Assembly (NCBI GenBank): GCA_964526785.1
Contig: CAZGMJ010000028.1
Span: 1 to 64,000 of the forward strand
DNA length: 64,000 nucleotides
Direction of reading: 5' to 3'
DNA from: CAZGMJ01 sp964526785
GTDB taxonomy: Bacteria > Planctomycetota > Phycisphaerae > Sedimentisphaerales > Anaerobacaceae
Shown here: positions 34,949-44,373 of the stretch, piece after piece
Numbering within the stretch: position 1 is the stretch's first letter
Layout of the letters: every line of letters starts with the position of its first letter
Translations under genes and position numbers: made by a program
Notes under the pieces: model-generated
Databases searched by the model: none
Seen by the model: only the letters and a program-made list of their open reading frames with translations
Told to the model about the DNA's origin: nothing

Positions 34949-35389
34949 TTATTTGCCTATTATGTATTCGAGTACGTGAGCAGCGTGTTCGACCATTTCC
35001 GGGCAGGTCGATGAAAAAAGCTCTTTTGTCTCAGCGATCTCTAATCCTTTTGGGGTAGTTATGTCGCATCCAAGCAACTCCGGGCAGGTAAGCGCGCCCG
35101 TGCGATTTTTGAATTCGGCGGCGAATTCCTCCACCAGTTCGCCGGCACGCTCCTTCGCTGCGGCCGGATCGTCCGTTTGCTCGGCGGCGTGGAGACCGAG
35201 AACGATGAAGGCCCCAGTCACGGCACCGCAGATCGACCCCTGGCGCATGCCGCCGCCGAAACCGGCGGCGACGGCCATTGCAGTTGCACGGTCCAGCCCA
35301 TATTGCGGGCCATACGTTGCGGCGACGGCCTGTGCGCAATTGAATCCCTGCCTGAAAAGGTGTACGGCCTGATCGACTTGCGTTTCCAT
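34949..35389 (-). CDS. C_GCAxxG_C_C family redox protein
   Basis: 146 residues, the usual family size. The conserved cysteines are C18 in GFNCAQAV, C54 in GSICGAVTGA, the C102/C108 pair (CPELLGC) and C129 near the end. The GFGGGMRQGSICGAVTGA stretch is the family hallmark. Members are small, redox-active, possibly metal-binding proteins of unproved function. It lies 37 bp downstream of the dihydrolipoyl dehydrogenase gene and is likely cotranscribed, which fits a thiol-redox role. Confidence 0.85.
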   Translation of the reverse strand: METQVDQAVHLFRQGFNCAQAVAATYGPQYGLDRATAMAVAAGFGGGMRQGSICGAVTGAFIVLGLHAAEQTDDPAAAKERAGELVEEFAAEFKNRTGALTCPELLGCDITTPKGLEIAETKELFSSTCPEMVEHAAHVLEYIIGK

Positions 35390-35426
35390 CTCATTACCCC
35401 TGCATGCCCAATGAACGCTGTCGAGG

Positions 35427-36812
35427 CTAGCCCCGCGGCGGATTGTGCAGGCTCAGGCCGTAAGCGTCCTCGGCGGCTTCTTTGAGAACTTCCGAGACCG
35501 TCGGATGCGGGAAGCTGACTGATGCAATGGCTTCGGTGCTGCCAATGAGCAGCCTGGCTGCTCCTGCAAGTTCCGTAACGGTTGCTCCGACCATGGTTAC
35601 GCCGACAATGCGATCCGTCGCGTTGTCGCGAACGGCCCGGATTTCGCCGGCCGTTTCGTTATGTGCGGCGCTGCGGCCGTTGGCCCGGAAATACGCCTTG
35701 CCCACCGAGACATCCATGCCCGCCTGGAGACAGGCCTCTTCGGATTTGCCGACCGAGGCTACCTCGGGAAACGTGTATACCGCTTTCGGGACGAGCGACG
35801 AATCTTCAGCCTTTTCATCGCCGCCTGTAGCGTTGACCGCCGCGACTTCCGCCTCGGCAAACGCACCATGCGCCAGATATGTTGTGGCAATGGCGTCGCC
35901 TATCGCGTAGACGCCCGCCGCGCTGGTCTGCAACGTATCGTCCACGACGATGGCGGGGCCGTTCATATCGAGGTTGAGGCCGTCGACCGTTTCCCGATCC
36001 ACGACCGCACGTCTGCCCACCGAAACCAGCACCTTTTCGACTTCGAGCTTCTTGCCGCTTTCCAGACTGACCGTCGCGGGCGAGGCTGATTTGTCGACGC
36101 CGGTGACCTTTTCGCCGGTAAGCGAATCAATGCGCAACTTTTTGAACTCCCGCTGCATCAGCCTGCCGACCCAGTCATCTTCCATCGGGATCAGGCGGTC
36201 CAGCGCCTCGACGATTGTGACTTTCGTTCCCATTGCAGCGTAGACGCACGCCATCTCGCATCCAATAACACCACCGCCGACGATCACCATCGACTTCGGG
36301 ATCGCAGGCAGCGAGAGCGCTTCTGTGCTGCTGATGATGGTTTCGCCGTCGAAAGGCATCGATGGAATTTCAATGGGCTGCGAACCGGTTGCGAGAATGA
36401 CCTTCTGCGCCTGGATTTCAGAGGTTCCGCCTTCGCCTTCGATGGAGACGGCCCCGGGCCTGGTCATAACGCCACGGCCCGGCAGCACCGTGATCTTGTT
36501 GGCCTGAATCAGGCCGGTCAGGCCCTTGCGAAAGCCGCTGACGACGGCTTCCTTGCGCGCCTGTATCTTCTCCCAGTTCGGGGCGGCCGACGGTATGTCG
36601 ATTCCCATATTGGCGGCGTGTTTGGCCATCAGCAGTGTGTGTGCCGAGGCCAGCAGAGTCTTGGACGGAATGCAGCCGCAATTGAGGCACGTGCCGCCCA
36701 TGTGTCCTTTCTCAACTACAGCGACAGAGGCGCCCCTCTGGGCGCAACGAATCGCGGCAGAGTAGCCGCCCGGGCCGCTGCCGATTACTACAACATCAAA
36801 ACTATCCGGCAT
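35427..36812 (-). CDS. lpdA: dihydrolipoyl dehydrogenase
   Basis: 461 residues. The E3 flavoenzyme of 2-oxoacid dehydrogenase and glycine-cleavage complexes. FAD motif VVVIGSGPGGYSAA near the N terminus, the redox disulfide C42/C47 in GGTCLNCGCIPSKTLL (with an extra Cys45), NAD motif VIVGGGVIGCEMA, second FAD motif VYAIGDA, and the C-terminal HPTVSEVLKEA with the catalytic His. AAGGAG lies upstream of ATG 36812. The lipoate genes lipB-lipA are 1.5 kb downstream on the same strand, but no E1/E2 genes are present. It is 20 bp behind the metallophosphoesterase gene. Confidence 0.95.
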   Translation of the reverse strand: MPDSFDVVVIGSGPGGYSAAIRCAQRGASVAVVEKGHMGGTCLNCGCIPSKTLLASAHTLLMAKHAANMGIDIPSAAPNWEKIQARKEAVVSGFRKGLTGLIQANKITVLPGRGVMTRPGAVSIEGEGGTSEIQAQKVILATGSQPIEIPSMPFDGETIISSTEALSLPAIPKSMVIVGGGVIGCEMACVYAAMGTKVTIVEALDRLIPMEDDWVGRLMQREFKKLRIDSLTGEKVTGVDKSASPATVSLESGKKLEVEKVLVSVGRRAVVDRETVDGLNLDMNGPAIVVDDTLQTSAAGVYAIGDAIATTYLAHGAFAEAEVAAVNATGGDEKAEDSSLVPKAVYTFPEVASVGKSEEACLQAGMDVSVGKAYFRANGRSAAHNETAGEIRAVRDNATDRIVGVTMVGATVTELAGAARLLIGSTEAIASVSFPHPTVSEVLKEAAEDAYGLSLHNPPRG

Positions 36813-36832
36813 TGAATAACTCCTTGTACTGT

Positions 36833-39055
36833 CTACCTGCTGTCAATTGTCTTGTATGCGTGCTCGCCGTTGACGTGCACGATTCTCTTGTTCCACATCT
36901 GCGTTTTCGGCTTGATGGGGATTGGCTTGCCATCTACGGAACTGCTGCAATCGGCGGCACGCGAATCGAAAGCAAGCTCAAGATCGTCAAAATATACACC
37001 AATTTCGTTGCCTTTACCAACGTTTTCGTTCCAGACGCCCAACGTCAGGACCAGCCGGTCCAGATGGAGCGAGGCGAACGTCTCATCGCCGCGAGCGTCC
37101 TGGTCTCCGGCGATATTCACGACGACCTCGTGCCACTGCTCTGGCGGGGCGGTAATGTCGAAATGCAGAAAGTCCGGCCTTGAGCCGTACAGCCCAACGG
37201 GATTGGGAAAGCCCTTGCCGATCCAGTAGAGCATGTTCAGGCGACTGCTGCTGCCGTTGAATCCCTCAAGCCAGATGTACGCCCCGGCCTCGGCCGAAGG
37301 GTGGAACTGTTTAGCTGCGAGTTGGTAGCGTGCCTTAAGCATTGGCCTGGTATCGGGCCTAATCGCTATGGCCTGGCAGAGTCGATTGATTGTCTGCGGC
37401 ATCCGATCCTGTCCGAGCGCCAGGGCGCCCCGCGGTCGGCAATAGAGATATAACGCGCTCGATCCGGAACGGCCCGCGTTGTCGACCACCCTGCATATCG
37501 AGCATGGATCCTCATCTTCCATGTAGACAAACCGTTTGTGCCAGCCCGCCAGTCCCTGCTCGAAATCGGCGTTGACAAGCGACTGCTGCGCAGGCAACCT
37601 CCATCTCTCCGTCAGCCACAGCGGCCACTCGGCCGGGTCGAAATGCTCGAACTCTTCCGGATATCGATGCGTGCCGCCGTCGACCGTTTCGAAACGTACA
37701 TGCGCCTGTTCACCCTGAACCGACACCACGGCGAAACCCTGCGACGGACCATTGTCAAAATCGGGCTCGCCGAATCCTCGGGGCCGGTAGCCAGCGGGCG
37801 GCAGATTAATGAACTTCGTTCCGCGATACGTGCGTGCGGTTTTGAAAGACGCCTTGACAGGGATGTGCGTGTGTCCGCTGAAAACGTATCGGACATTTCC
37901 GTGCCGTGTGATCAGATCCAGCAACCGCCGTTTGACGGGTATCTTTTCGGCATACGTGATCATCGGGTCTATGCCAAGCGGCAGCAGGTGCACATGCTGG
38001 AAGAAGATGGTGGGGCGGTCGCGATGTCGGCGAAGGTCTTCTTCGAGCCACTCGAAATAGTGCGGATGGTTCGGCCAGAAGTCCCGCCGAAGCGGATCGG
38101 GCCAGACAACAAAGTGCCACCTGCCCAGGTCGAAGGAATACGCGATCTTCTCCAGGCCGTTGATTTGCTTTTGCGCCCGGAAGTAGTTCGCCAGCGCATC
38201 GTGATTGTAGCCCGGCGAAAAACGCGCGCCGTAGCGGGTCTCGTGATTGCCCAACTCGAACAGCACGGGGCACTGCAGTTCGCCGAGGAATTCGAGCATC
38301 TTTGCGTAGTTGGACCATTGGCCCTTGCTGTCGACAATATCACCATCGACGAGAACGAATTCGGGCTTCGGCGTGAGGCGATTGACGCGGCGGACGTTCC
38401 TGGCGACGACCGGATTGTGTATGGCGATGCGCTGCGGGGCCTCGTTGCTCTTGTCGGCGGGGTCTCCGCCCTGCGGGTCGGCGAATATGACAAAATCGAA
38501 GTCGTCGCCCGTTCGCGCAACGCCGATTTGCTGAGGATCGATTTTGCCGATTTCCTTATCGAGCAGGAAATTAGCCGCGACGCGGACAGCGCCCGCACGT
38601 GTATTCACATAGCCTTTATCAAGCACATCCTTCAGCGGTATTACGACCCGACCCCGGGACAGTTCCAGCACGAGTTCTGTACGTGTCGTGGCGTCCCGGA
38701 GCCTGAGCGTGAAGACGTCGAAATCGCCTTTGGTAAGGCGGCAGGTCCAACGGCCGGCGGCATTGGTCGGGTGGTCTTCGCGAGGCTCAAAGAAGAACCG
38801 ACGGACCCGAGCGATACGGCCGCCCACGACCTCGAAGCATCCTGATACAGTGGTGTCCGGTTCGTCGCTACCAATCTCGATGCGCAACAGAACGTCTCCA
38901 TCGCGCAGGCGGACATCACCAAGATCCGCGAAGACAGGCGCAGAGCCCGCGGCCCGCATGGTCATAGCGCGTTGGTTGGCAAGAAAGACCGATGCCGCCC
39001 CGGCACCCGCGGCTTTGAGCAAGTCTCGTCGTGCGATATGTCTGCTCTTTGCCAC
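36833..39055 (-). CDS. TAT-exported metallophosphoesterase with C-terminal beta domain
   Basis: 740 residues from GTG 39055, chosen for AGGAG 7 bp upstream; this puts the twin-arginine motif (ARRDLLKAAG) at the front. The calcineurin-like phosphoesterase domain occupies about residues 190-430: FVLVDGDIVDSKGQW, LFELGNHETRYG, FFQHVHL and FSGHTHIPV supply the metal ligands. The C-terminal ~220 residues look like a carbohydrate-binding-type beta-sandwich (LVNADFEQGLAGWHKRF). Likely acts in the periplasm on a phosphorylated or glycan substrate. It starts 2 bp after the sulfatase stop, so it belongs to the fucosidase-sulfatase operon. Confidence 0.85.
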   Translation of the reverse strand: MAKSRHIARRDLLKAAGAGAASVFLANQRAMTMRAAGSAPVFADLGDVRLRDGDVLLRIEIGSDEPDTTVSGCFEVVGGRIARVRRFFFEPREDHPTNAAGRWTCRLTKGDFDVFTLRLRDATTRTELVLELSRGRVVIPLKDVLDKGYVNTRAGAVRVAANFLLDKEIGKIDPQQIGVARTGDDFDFVIFADPQGGDPADKSNEAPQRIAIHNPVVARNVRRVNRLTPKPEFVLVDGDIVDSKGQWSNYAKMLEFLGELQCPVLFELGNHETRYGARFSPGYNHDALANYFRAQKQINGLEKIAYSFDLGRWHFVVWPDPLRRDFWPNHPHYFEWLEEDLRRHRDRPTIFFQHVHLLPLGIDPMITYAEKIPVKRRLLDLITRHGNVRYVFSGHTHIPVKASFKTARTYRGTKFINLPPAGYRPRGFGEPDFDNGPSQGFAVVSVQGEQAHVRFETVDGGTHRYPEEFEHFDPAEWPLWLTERWRLPAQQSLVNADFEQGLAGWHKRFVYMEDEDPCSICRVVDNAGRSGSSALYLYCRPRGALALGQDRMPQTINRLCQAIAIRPDTRPMLKARYQLAAKQFHPSAEAGAYIWLEGFNGSSSRLNMLYWIGKGFPNPVGLYGSRPDFLHFDITAPPEQWHEVVVNIAGDQDARGDETFASLHLDRLVLTLGVWNENVGKGNEIGVYFDDLELAFDSRAADCSSSVDGKPIPIKPKTQMWNKRIVHVNGEHAYKTIDSR

Positions 39056-39057
39056 GG

Positions 39058-40458
39058 TTATCTCCTGCTGGGGTGGCGTCCCCATTCGTGTGCTCGCGCC
39101 GGGTCATGGTTGGGATTCGGCTTTGGCATTTTGGCATCTACGGCCTGTCGCCAGGCAGCCAGTTGTTCCTGCAGGTGGGCCGCCATGCCGGGCAGTTCTG
39201 CAACGAGGTTGTTGCGCTCGCCGAGATCGGCCTCCAGATCGTACAGTTCCAGCCTGCCGTCTTCGAAGAACTCGATCAGTTTGTATCGTCCGTGACGAAT
39301 TGCCCCGGCCGGCTCGGAGTGATGGTAGTGCGGATAATGCCAGTAGATGGACTGCCGCGTGAGTCCGCCCTGGTGCGTCAGGAGGGGCATCAGTGTTTCG
39401 CCGTCGAGGACGTGGGCGGGATCGCGATTCGCTCCGCAGACGTCCAGCAGCGTCGGATAGAAATCCACGCTGGTGACTACGTCTCTGCAGACGGCGCCCG
39501 GTTCAACCACGCCCGGCCAGCGAACGATCAACGGTTCGCGAATGCCGCCTTCATAGAGCGTTCCTTTCTCGCCGCGAAGCGGGGCGTTGCTGCAGACGGG
39601 ACTCATGTCCCCGCCATAGCCACCGTACGGCTTATACAGGCCGCCGTTGTCGGAATAGAAGATAAAGAGCGTCTTCTCGGTCAGCCCGAGGCTGTCCAGC
39701 TTGTCCATGATGCGGCCCGTGCTATCGTCCAGATGTTCGATCATGGCCGCATAGACCGGGTTGTTCACTCCGGTCGCGGGTTTAGGCTTGCGTCGATACT
39801 TGTCGACGAGCTTGTCGGGGGCTTCCAGCCGTATGTGAACGGTATGATGCGAGAGGAACAGGAAGAACTTGTTGTCGCGGTTTTCTTCGATGAATGTGAC
39901 CGCTTCGTCCGTGAAGCCGCTGACCTTCTTATCGCCCTGGTTCTTTACGCCGTAAGCGACATTGTCGAAGCCCTGGTTCTCCGGCAGGTACGGCTTGCCG
40001 CCGAGGTGCCACTTGCCGATATAGCCGGTCGTATAGCCCTGTCGCTTCAAAGCCTCGGCGACCGTGACGGTCTCCAGCGGCATATGCAGGCGATTCTCCG
40101 GGACGATAAGGTCTTCGTAGGGCCGCCAGTGCCCGGGGATGAAGTCCGTAATGCCGATGTGCGCGGGGTACTGGCCGGACATGATGCTGGCCCGTGTGGG
40201 CGAACAGACCGGGCAGGCCGCGTACGCGTCGGTGAATCGCATGCCTTCGGCTGCGAGCCTGTCGATGTTGGGCGTCTCGTGGAATGTGTTGCCATAGCAG
40301 GGCAGGTCCGACCAACCCATATCGTCCACGAGAATAAATACGACGTTCGTGTCTTCAGGTAGCTTGTCCGCGCTCACGCGCGACAGCGATTCGCAGCCAC
40401 CGACGGTCAGAGAAGCGGCGCCGATGCCGATAGCCTTAAGAAAACTGCGACGGTTCAT
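39058..40458 (-). CDS. exported arylsulfatase-type sulfatase, Cys type
   Basis: 466 residues. N terminus RRSFLKAIGIG ... GGCES carries both a twin-arginine motif and a lipobox-like GGC, so it is exported and perhaps lipid-anchored. The first metal ligands are in FILVDDMGWSD, and Cys85 in CSPTR is the residue converted to formylglycine. Further metal and active-site residues are in GYIGKWHLGG, FIFYSDNGG and GEKGTLYEGGIREP. It removes sulfate esters, most likely from a sugar given its neighbours: a fucosidase and beta-helix protein upstream and a metallophosphoesterase 2 bp downstream. It needs a formylglycine-generating or anaerobic maturase from elsewhere in the genome. Confidence 0.93.
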   Translation of the reverse strand: MNRRSFLKAIGIGAASLTVGGCESLSRVSADKLPEDTNVVFILVDDMGWSDLPCYGNTFHETPNIDRLAAEGMRFTDAYAACPVCSPTRASIMSGQYPAHIGITDFIPGHWRPYEDLIVPENRLHMPLETVTVAEALKRQGYTTGYIGKWHLGGKPYLPENQGFDNVAYGVKNQGDKKVSGFTDEAVTFIEENRDNKFFLFLSHHTVHIRLEAPDKLVDKYRRKPKPATGVNNPVYAAMIEHLDDSTGRIMDKLDSLGLTEKTLFIFYSDNGGLYKPYGGYGGDMSPVCSNAPLRGEKGTLYEGGIREPLIVRWPGVVEPGAVCRDVVTSVDFYPTLLDVCGANRDPAHVLDGETLMPLLTHQGGLTRQSIYWHYPHYHHSEPAGAIRHGRYKLIEFFEDGRLELYDLEADLGERNNLVAELPGMAAHLQEQLAAWRQAVDAKMPKPNPNHDPARAHEWGRHPSRR

Positions 40459-40590
40459 AGCTGTAGCCTTTCAAGTCTGTCCATTCGTTCACTGTTATTG
40501 ATTACGCCTCCATCTTCGTCCCGCTGTCGCCGCCATTATATGGCAATCCGCTCTCAAAGCAAACGAAAGGCGGTAAGGTGTGCCGAACGG

Positions 40591-42375
40591 CTAATGTGGG
40601 CGGTCGGCGCCGCCATACGCGCCGACTCCGAACTCCAGCGGGCGTCCGTCCGTTTCGAATGCACCGATATCCGGACCTGCTCCGGCATAATGATCGTTGA
40701 AATAGGGTATGGCCAGGCCCGCATCGCGGCCTGGACTGTCGGCTGCGAGCGGATACCGGCCCAACGGGGCGGCCGGATCGTATCGAGGTGTGCCATGTAT
40801 ACCATGTACCTGGTGTCGATTGGCAGGAATTACCCTGCCGGAGTACAGGTCGTAGTCGTAATCATTGTCCCGGCATTCATCGCGGCGTTCCTGAATCGAG
40901 TAGCCCCGCTGTTGATACACGTGCCAGATATTGTTTCGCGAGACGTGGTTGATCAGTGCTCCGCCCCAGTCGGACAGACCGAGACCGTGTCCCTGCCACG
41001 TTCCTTTGGCGCGGATCTCTGTAACGCCGGGTTGAAGGAGCGTGTTGTGGAATACGTATGTCCGCCCACCGCCGAAGATCGAACCAATGCCCGCCTTCAG
41101 GAACGGACCTCCCGAGAGTTCATCCGGACGGCGCTGCGAGACGGCTGTGACGTTTCGCCAGATATAGAGCGGCCCGGCGTGCGTGGCCGCGCTCGCGATG
41201 GCCACCATCGAGCGGCTGATGTAGTTGCCCCAGATTCGCACGTTACAGTTGGCGCCCTCGGATTCGATTGCGTCATCCCAGCAGTGCGAGAGGCGGTTGC
41301 CGTAGATATCGGAGTCGCGGTTGGGGGCGCCGAGCGCCGAGAAATTGTGCCCGCCGCCGATGATGTCGTTGTAGTAGTGGTCGGCGTCGGACCAGATGTC
41401 GTTGTAGCGAATGACATGGTTGCCGAGTGTGTCGTAGAACGTAATCGCCTGCGGTCCGTTGGGATGCCAGCGTTTGTCATTGCGTTTGGGGTCGAGCCGC
41501 TTGCGATACTCCGACCAACTGTTCGTATCGTGGCGTGGATGGTGAATTCTGCATCGCTGCACAATAATTCGCTCGATGGAGGGGACGAACATGTTGGACT
41601 CGCGCGCGTACACCGCCGCGTCCATGTTGTGTCCCCACCTGGATCCCTCCAGTTCGTCCGGCCGGCCCCAGCCCGATATGTCGCACCGGTCGATCACAAC
41701 ATCGTGGCAGTCATCGTAGATACGAATGCCGTGCGTGCCGGCGTTCCTGCAGGTCAGGCCCCTGAGAATCACATACGATGCCCGGACCTCCACGCAATGC
41801 TCGCTGTTGCCCGCAACGTCTATCGTCGCTTCGGCACCGGGCTGATGGGTATAGAGCGCGTAGCCCGCGGGAGTTCCCGATTGGTCGATGCGCAGGGTCC
41901 TGCCGGATTGCTCGGGCAGGATGGTTGTCCTGCCTGTCGGAAATTCGTGATCCCACGTCCCGGCGCGTACGAGTTCTCTCGCCTGTCCTTCCTCCAGATG
42001 CAGTTCGATCTCGTACTGTGTACCCGGCTGGAGGTCTACGATACTCCCGCGATACTGGCGGGCGAAATCCCCGACCGATATCGAATCTCCTCTGTGCCGT
42101 TTATGCCTGTCAGGATCGTGCACATACCTGAAGCTCTCCGGCCCGCGGCGGTCGAACCAGAGCGGCAGGGCGGCTGACCATTGCGCGGTTCCGACTTTGC
42201 GATAGCGGACGCGGCAGGTGTTGTCCGGCGAGCCGTGTTCCGTGTTCCAGTACAGGCTGAGGCACTCGAACGTCGGCACCACCTTTGGCGGACGCGCCAT
42301 ACACGCGCCGCCCACTATCAGCGTACACAGCAGGAATGCGTTGCGTCTTTGCTGGTGCAAGAATGGCGTATGCAT
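40591..42375 (-). CDS. secreted right-handed parallel beta-helix protein
   Basis: 594 residues with a signal peptide (AFLLCTLIVGGACMA). After an N-terminal fibronectin/Ig-like region (to about residue 150), the centre shows the rung pattern of a right-handed beta-helix: VILRGLTCRNAGTHGIRIYDDC, VVIDRCDISGWG, IIVQRCRIHH, VIRYNDIWSDA. Such folds belong to polysaccharide lyases and GH28/GH49-like enzymes, but no family-specific catalytic set is obvious, so the activity is open. The gene lies 27 bp behind the alpha-L-fucosidase and 132 bp before the sulfatase, pointing to a sulfated-glycan substrate. Confidence 0.8.
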   Translation of the reverse strand: MHTPFLHQQRRNAFLLCTLIVGGACMARPPKVVPTFECLSLYWNTEHGSPDNTCRVRYRKVGTAQWSAALPLWFDRRGPESFRYVHDPDRHKRHRGDSISVGDFARQYRGSIVDLQPGTQYEIELHLEEGQARELVRAGTWDHEFPTGRTTILPEQSGRTLRIDQSGTPAGYALYTHQPGAEATIDVAGNSEHCVEVRASYVILRGLTCRNAGTHGIRIYDDCHDVVIDRCDISGWGRPDELEGSRWGHNMDAAVYARESNMFVPSIERIIVQRCRIHHPRHDTNSWSEYRKRLDPKRNDKRWHPNGPQAITFYDTLGNHVIRYNDIWSDADHYYNDIIGGGHNFSALGAPNRDSDIYGNRLSHCWDDAIESEGANCNVRIWGNYISRSMVAIASAATHAGPLYIWRNVTAVSQRRPDELSGGPFLKAGIGSIFGGGRTYVFHNTLLQPGVTEIRAKGTWQGHGLGLSDWGGALINHVSRNNIWHVYQQRGYSIQERRDECRDNDYDYDLYSGRVIPANRHQVHGIHGTPRYDPAAPLGRYPLAADSPGRDAGLAIPYFNDHYAGAGPDIGAFETDGRPLEFGVGAYGGADRPH

Positions 42376-42402
42376 GATTCTCCTTGTCCCGCTCAGCGTC
42401 TG

Positions 42403-44151
42403 CTACTTGTGTGGGGCGATCAGTTGAAACTCCCAGATCGTCGGTCCGTCCGCAGCCTCCAGAATGTGCAGCCGCACGCGTCTTGCCGTCACGGGGTCGA
42501 ACGTCTTCGAGAAGTCGCGGCCTATTCGCCGGCCGGTGAGGATCGTCTCCCACTGCTCGTCCCGCCGGACCTGCAGTTCGAATTTCCGCACGCGGTCGTA
42601 CTGCTCGTTAATCTTCACCCGCGAAAACGTCGTCGGCTTGCCGAGGTCCACTTCCAGCCATGCCTGCTTCGTCCCCCCGTCGGTCGCCCATCGCGTCGCT
42701 TCGTCGTCATCAACGGCCATCGCGGCGCTGTAATGCTGGTTACTCTGAAAGACATTCGACGCCGTGGCTTTCGCGCCTGCTGTCAGAGAATCCGACGGCA
42801 CGGTGCAGGCGGGTATATCCAGAGCGTTTCCCTGCACGTGCAATGCAATCAGCGTGTCGATTTCCCCGCGGTGACTCTTCGGCACCGATATTTCAATGCC
42901 TTTGTCTGTCTGCCGGACGTCCACGGTTCCACCTGTAAGGACGCGGCTGCTCTCAATCGTGCTGGCAATGGGCGGCAGACGCAGCACATCATCGGGCCAC
43001 TTGAGCACGTGCACGTAGATAACGTCCTCGCTTCGCGTGCTTGCGCCCCAGGCTCCCGGCTTGAACGGGCCGCCCCGCGTGCCGTAGATGCTTGGCCCAT
43101 ACTCATCGAGCCAGCGGCCTATCTCGCGCAGCCGTTCGACCTGCCGAGGCTCAATCCGCCCGTCGGGCATAGGGCCGACGTTGAACAGGAAATTGCCGTC
43201 TCCCCCGGCCACCCGTACCAGCGTCTGTATACACTGCTTGAGCGACTTCATATCATCGTTCGGCTTCCAGGCCCACTGGCGGCAGATCGTCATGCAGGTC
43301 TCCCAGGGGCGGTCCATCTGAAACTTGCCGATCCGCTGTTCCGGCGTGTCGTAGTCGCCCGCGTTGAGATGGGGCTGCTCGGTCGTACCGGCCATGCCGT
43401 GCCGGCCTTTGCTCACGCGGTTGTTAATAATCAGGCTCGGCTGAATCCTCTTGAGATACGTGTACAGTTCATTGCCATACTCCGGCGTCCACGGCTTCTC
43501 CCATTCTCCGTCGAACCACATGATTCCGACCGGGCCGTAGTCTTCCAGAATCTCCCGGGTTTGATTCTTCAGGTACTGATAGTATCGAGGCATGTTTGGA
43601 TTCGGCTTTTTGGTTCGTCCGCCGGGGCTGCCGAGCGGATAGTCCGGATGATACCAGTCGCAGATAGAATGGTACGTGCAAAACCACAGGCCGTGCTTTT
43701 TGCATGCGTCGGCCAGTTCTCTGAGAATATCACGCCGGAAGGGGGTGTTGCCGATGTCGTAATCCGTATACTCCGACGGCCATATGCAGAAACCGTCGTG
43801 GTGCTTGGACGTGATGACCAGATATTTCATGCCGGCATCTTTGGCGATTCGCACCCACTGATCGGCATCGAACTGCGTCGGATTGAATCGCTTGTAGAGC
43901 TGGTCGTACTCCTCGGTCGGCACCTCTCGGCCCCGCGACCAGCCGATTTCCGTGCCCTTGAGGCTGACCGGCCCCCAGTGAATGAACATGCCGAAACGCA
44001 TGTCCCGCCATTGTTCGAGAGCCTCTTCGTCCGGTTGCAGCTGTGCCTGTTTGTCCGTCTGTTTCGCCGCGAGGCTGTTCGCGCATATACCCGCCGCCAG
44101 CAAAACGATAGCCAATGCCGCGTAGTAGTCTAATCGACGTCTGTTGCACAT
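42403..44151 (-). CDS. secreted alpha-L-fucosidase, GH29, with F5/8C domain
   Basis: 582 residues from ATG 44151 (AAGGAT upstream); the frame extends to 44799 but that part is antisense to the sigma-factor gene. Signal peptide YYAALAIVLLAAGICANSLAA. The GH29 barrel covers about residues 45-390: MFIHWGPVSLKG, ITSKHHDGFCIW, and the nucleophile Asp214 in IMWFDGEW. A small beta domain follows, then a C-terminal discoidin/F5/8C module (about 440-582: DDDEATRWATDG, WLEVDLGKPTTFSRVKI) likely to bind sugar. First gene of the minus-strand glycan operon; divergent from the ECF sigma gene with a shared 222-bp promoter region. Confidence 0.93.
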   Translation of the reverse strand: MCNRRRLDYYAALAIVLLAAGICANSLAAKQTDKQAQLQPDEEALEQWRDMRFGMFIHWGPVSLKGTEIGWSRGREVPTEEYDQLYKRFNPTQFDADQWVRIAKDAGMKYLVITSKHHDGFCIWPSEYTDYDIGNTPFRRDILRELADACKKHGLWFCTYHSICDWYHPDYPLGSPGGRTKKPNPNMPRYYQYLKNQTREILEDYGPVGIMWFDGEWEKPWTPEYGNELYTYLKRIQPSLIINNRVSKGRHGMAGTTEQPHLNAGDYDTPEQRIGKFQMDRPWETCMTICRQWAWKPNDDMKSLKQCIQTLVRVAGGDGNFLFNVGPMPDGRIEPRQVERLREIGRWLDEYGPSIYGTRGGPFKPGAWGASTRSEDVIYVHVLKWPDDVLRLPPIASTIESSRVLTGGTVDVRQTDKGIEISVPKSHRGEIDTLIALHVQGNALDIPACTVPSDSLTAGAKATASNVFQSNQHYSAAMAVDDDEATRWATDGGTKQAWLEVDLGKPTTFSRVKINEQYDRVRKFELQVRRDEQWETILTGRRIGRDFSKTFDPVTARRVRLHILEAADGPTIWEFQLIAPHK

Positions 44152-44373
44152 GGTTGCGATCCTTTCCAGCAAATTGCTAATGGTCGGTCGATGAGTATAC
44201 CAGAAAGCATACAGCCCCGAAAGCGGACGCATCCATGGCGCCGGCGATGTGCCCAGCGTGTGTGTACGGGGTCGAAGACGGATATTGTGGAAAACGCGGA
44301 TTTTTCTTAGGTTAAAACGCAGTTCGCTCGTGTCGTATGTGTGACGAGCAGGTATGTGGTAGCCGACGGGCCT

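Noticed and set aside
37538..38845. 435-codon plus-strand open frame
   Set aside because: Antisense to the metallophosphoesterase gene.
42181..44133. 650-codon plus-strand open frame
   Set aside because: Antisense to the GH29 and beta-helix genes, which carry clear family motifs.
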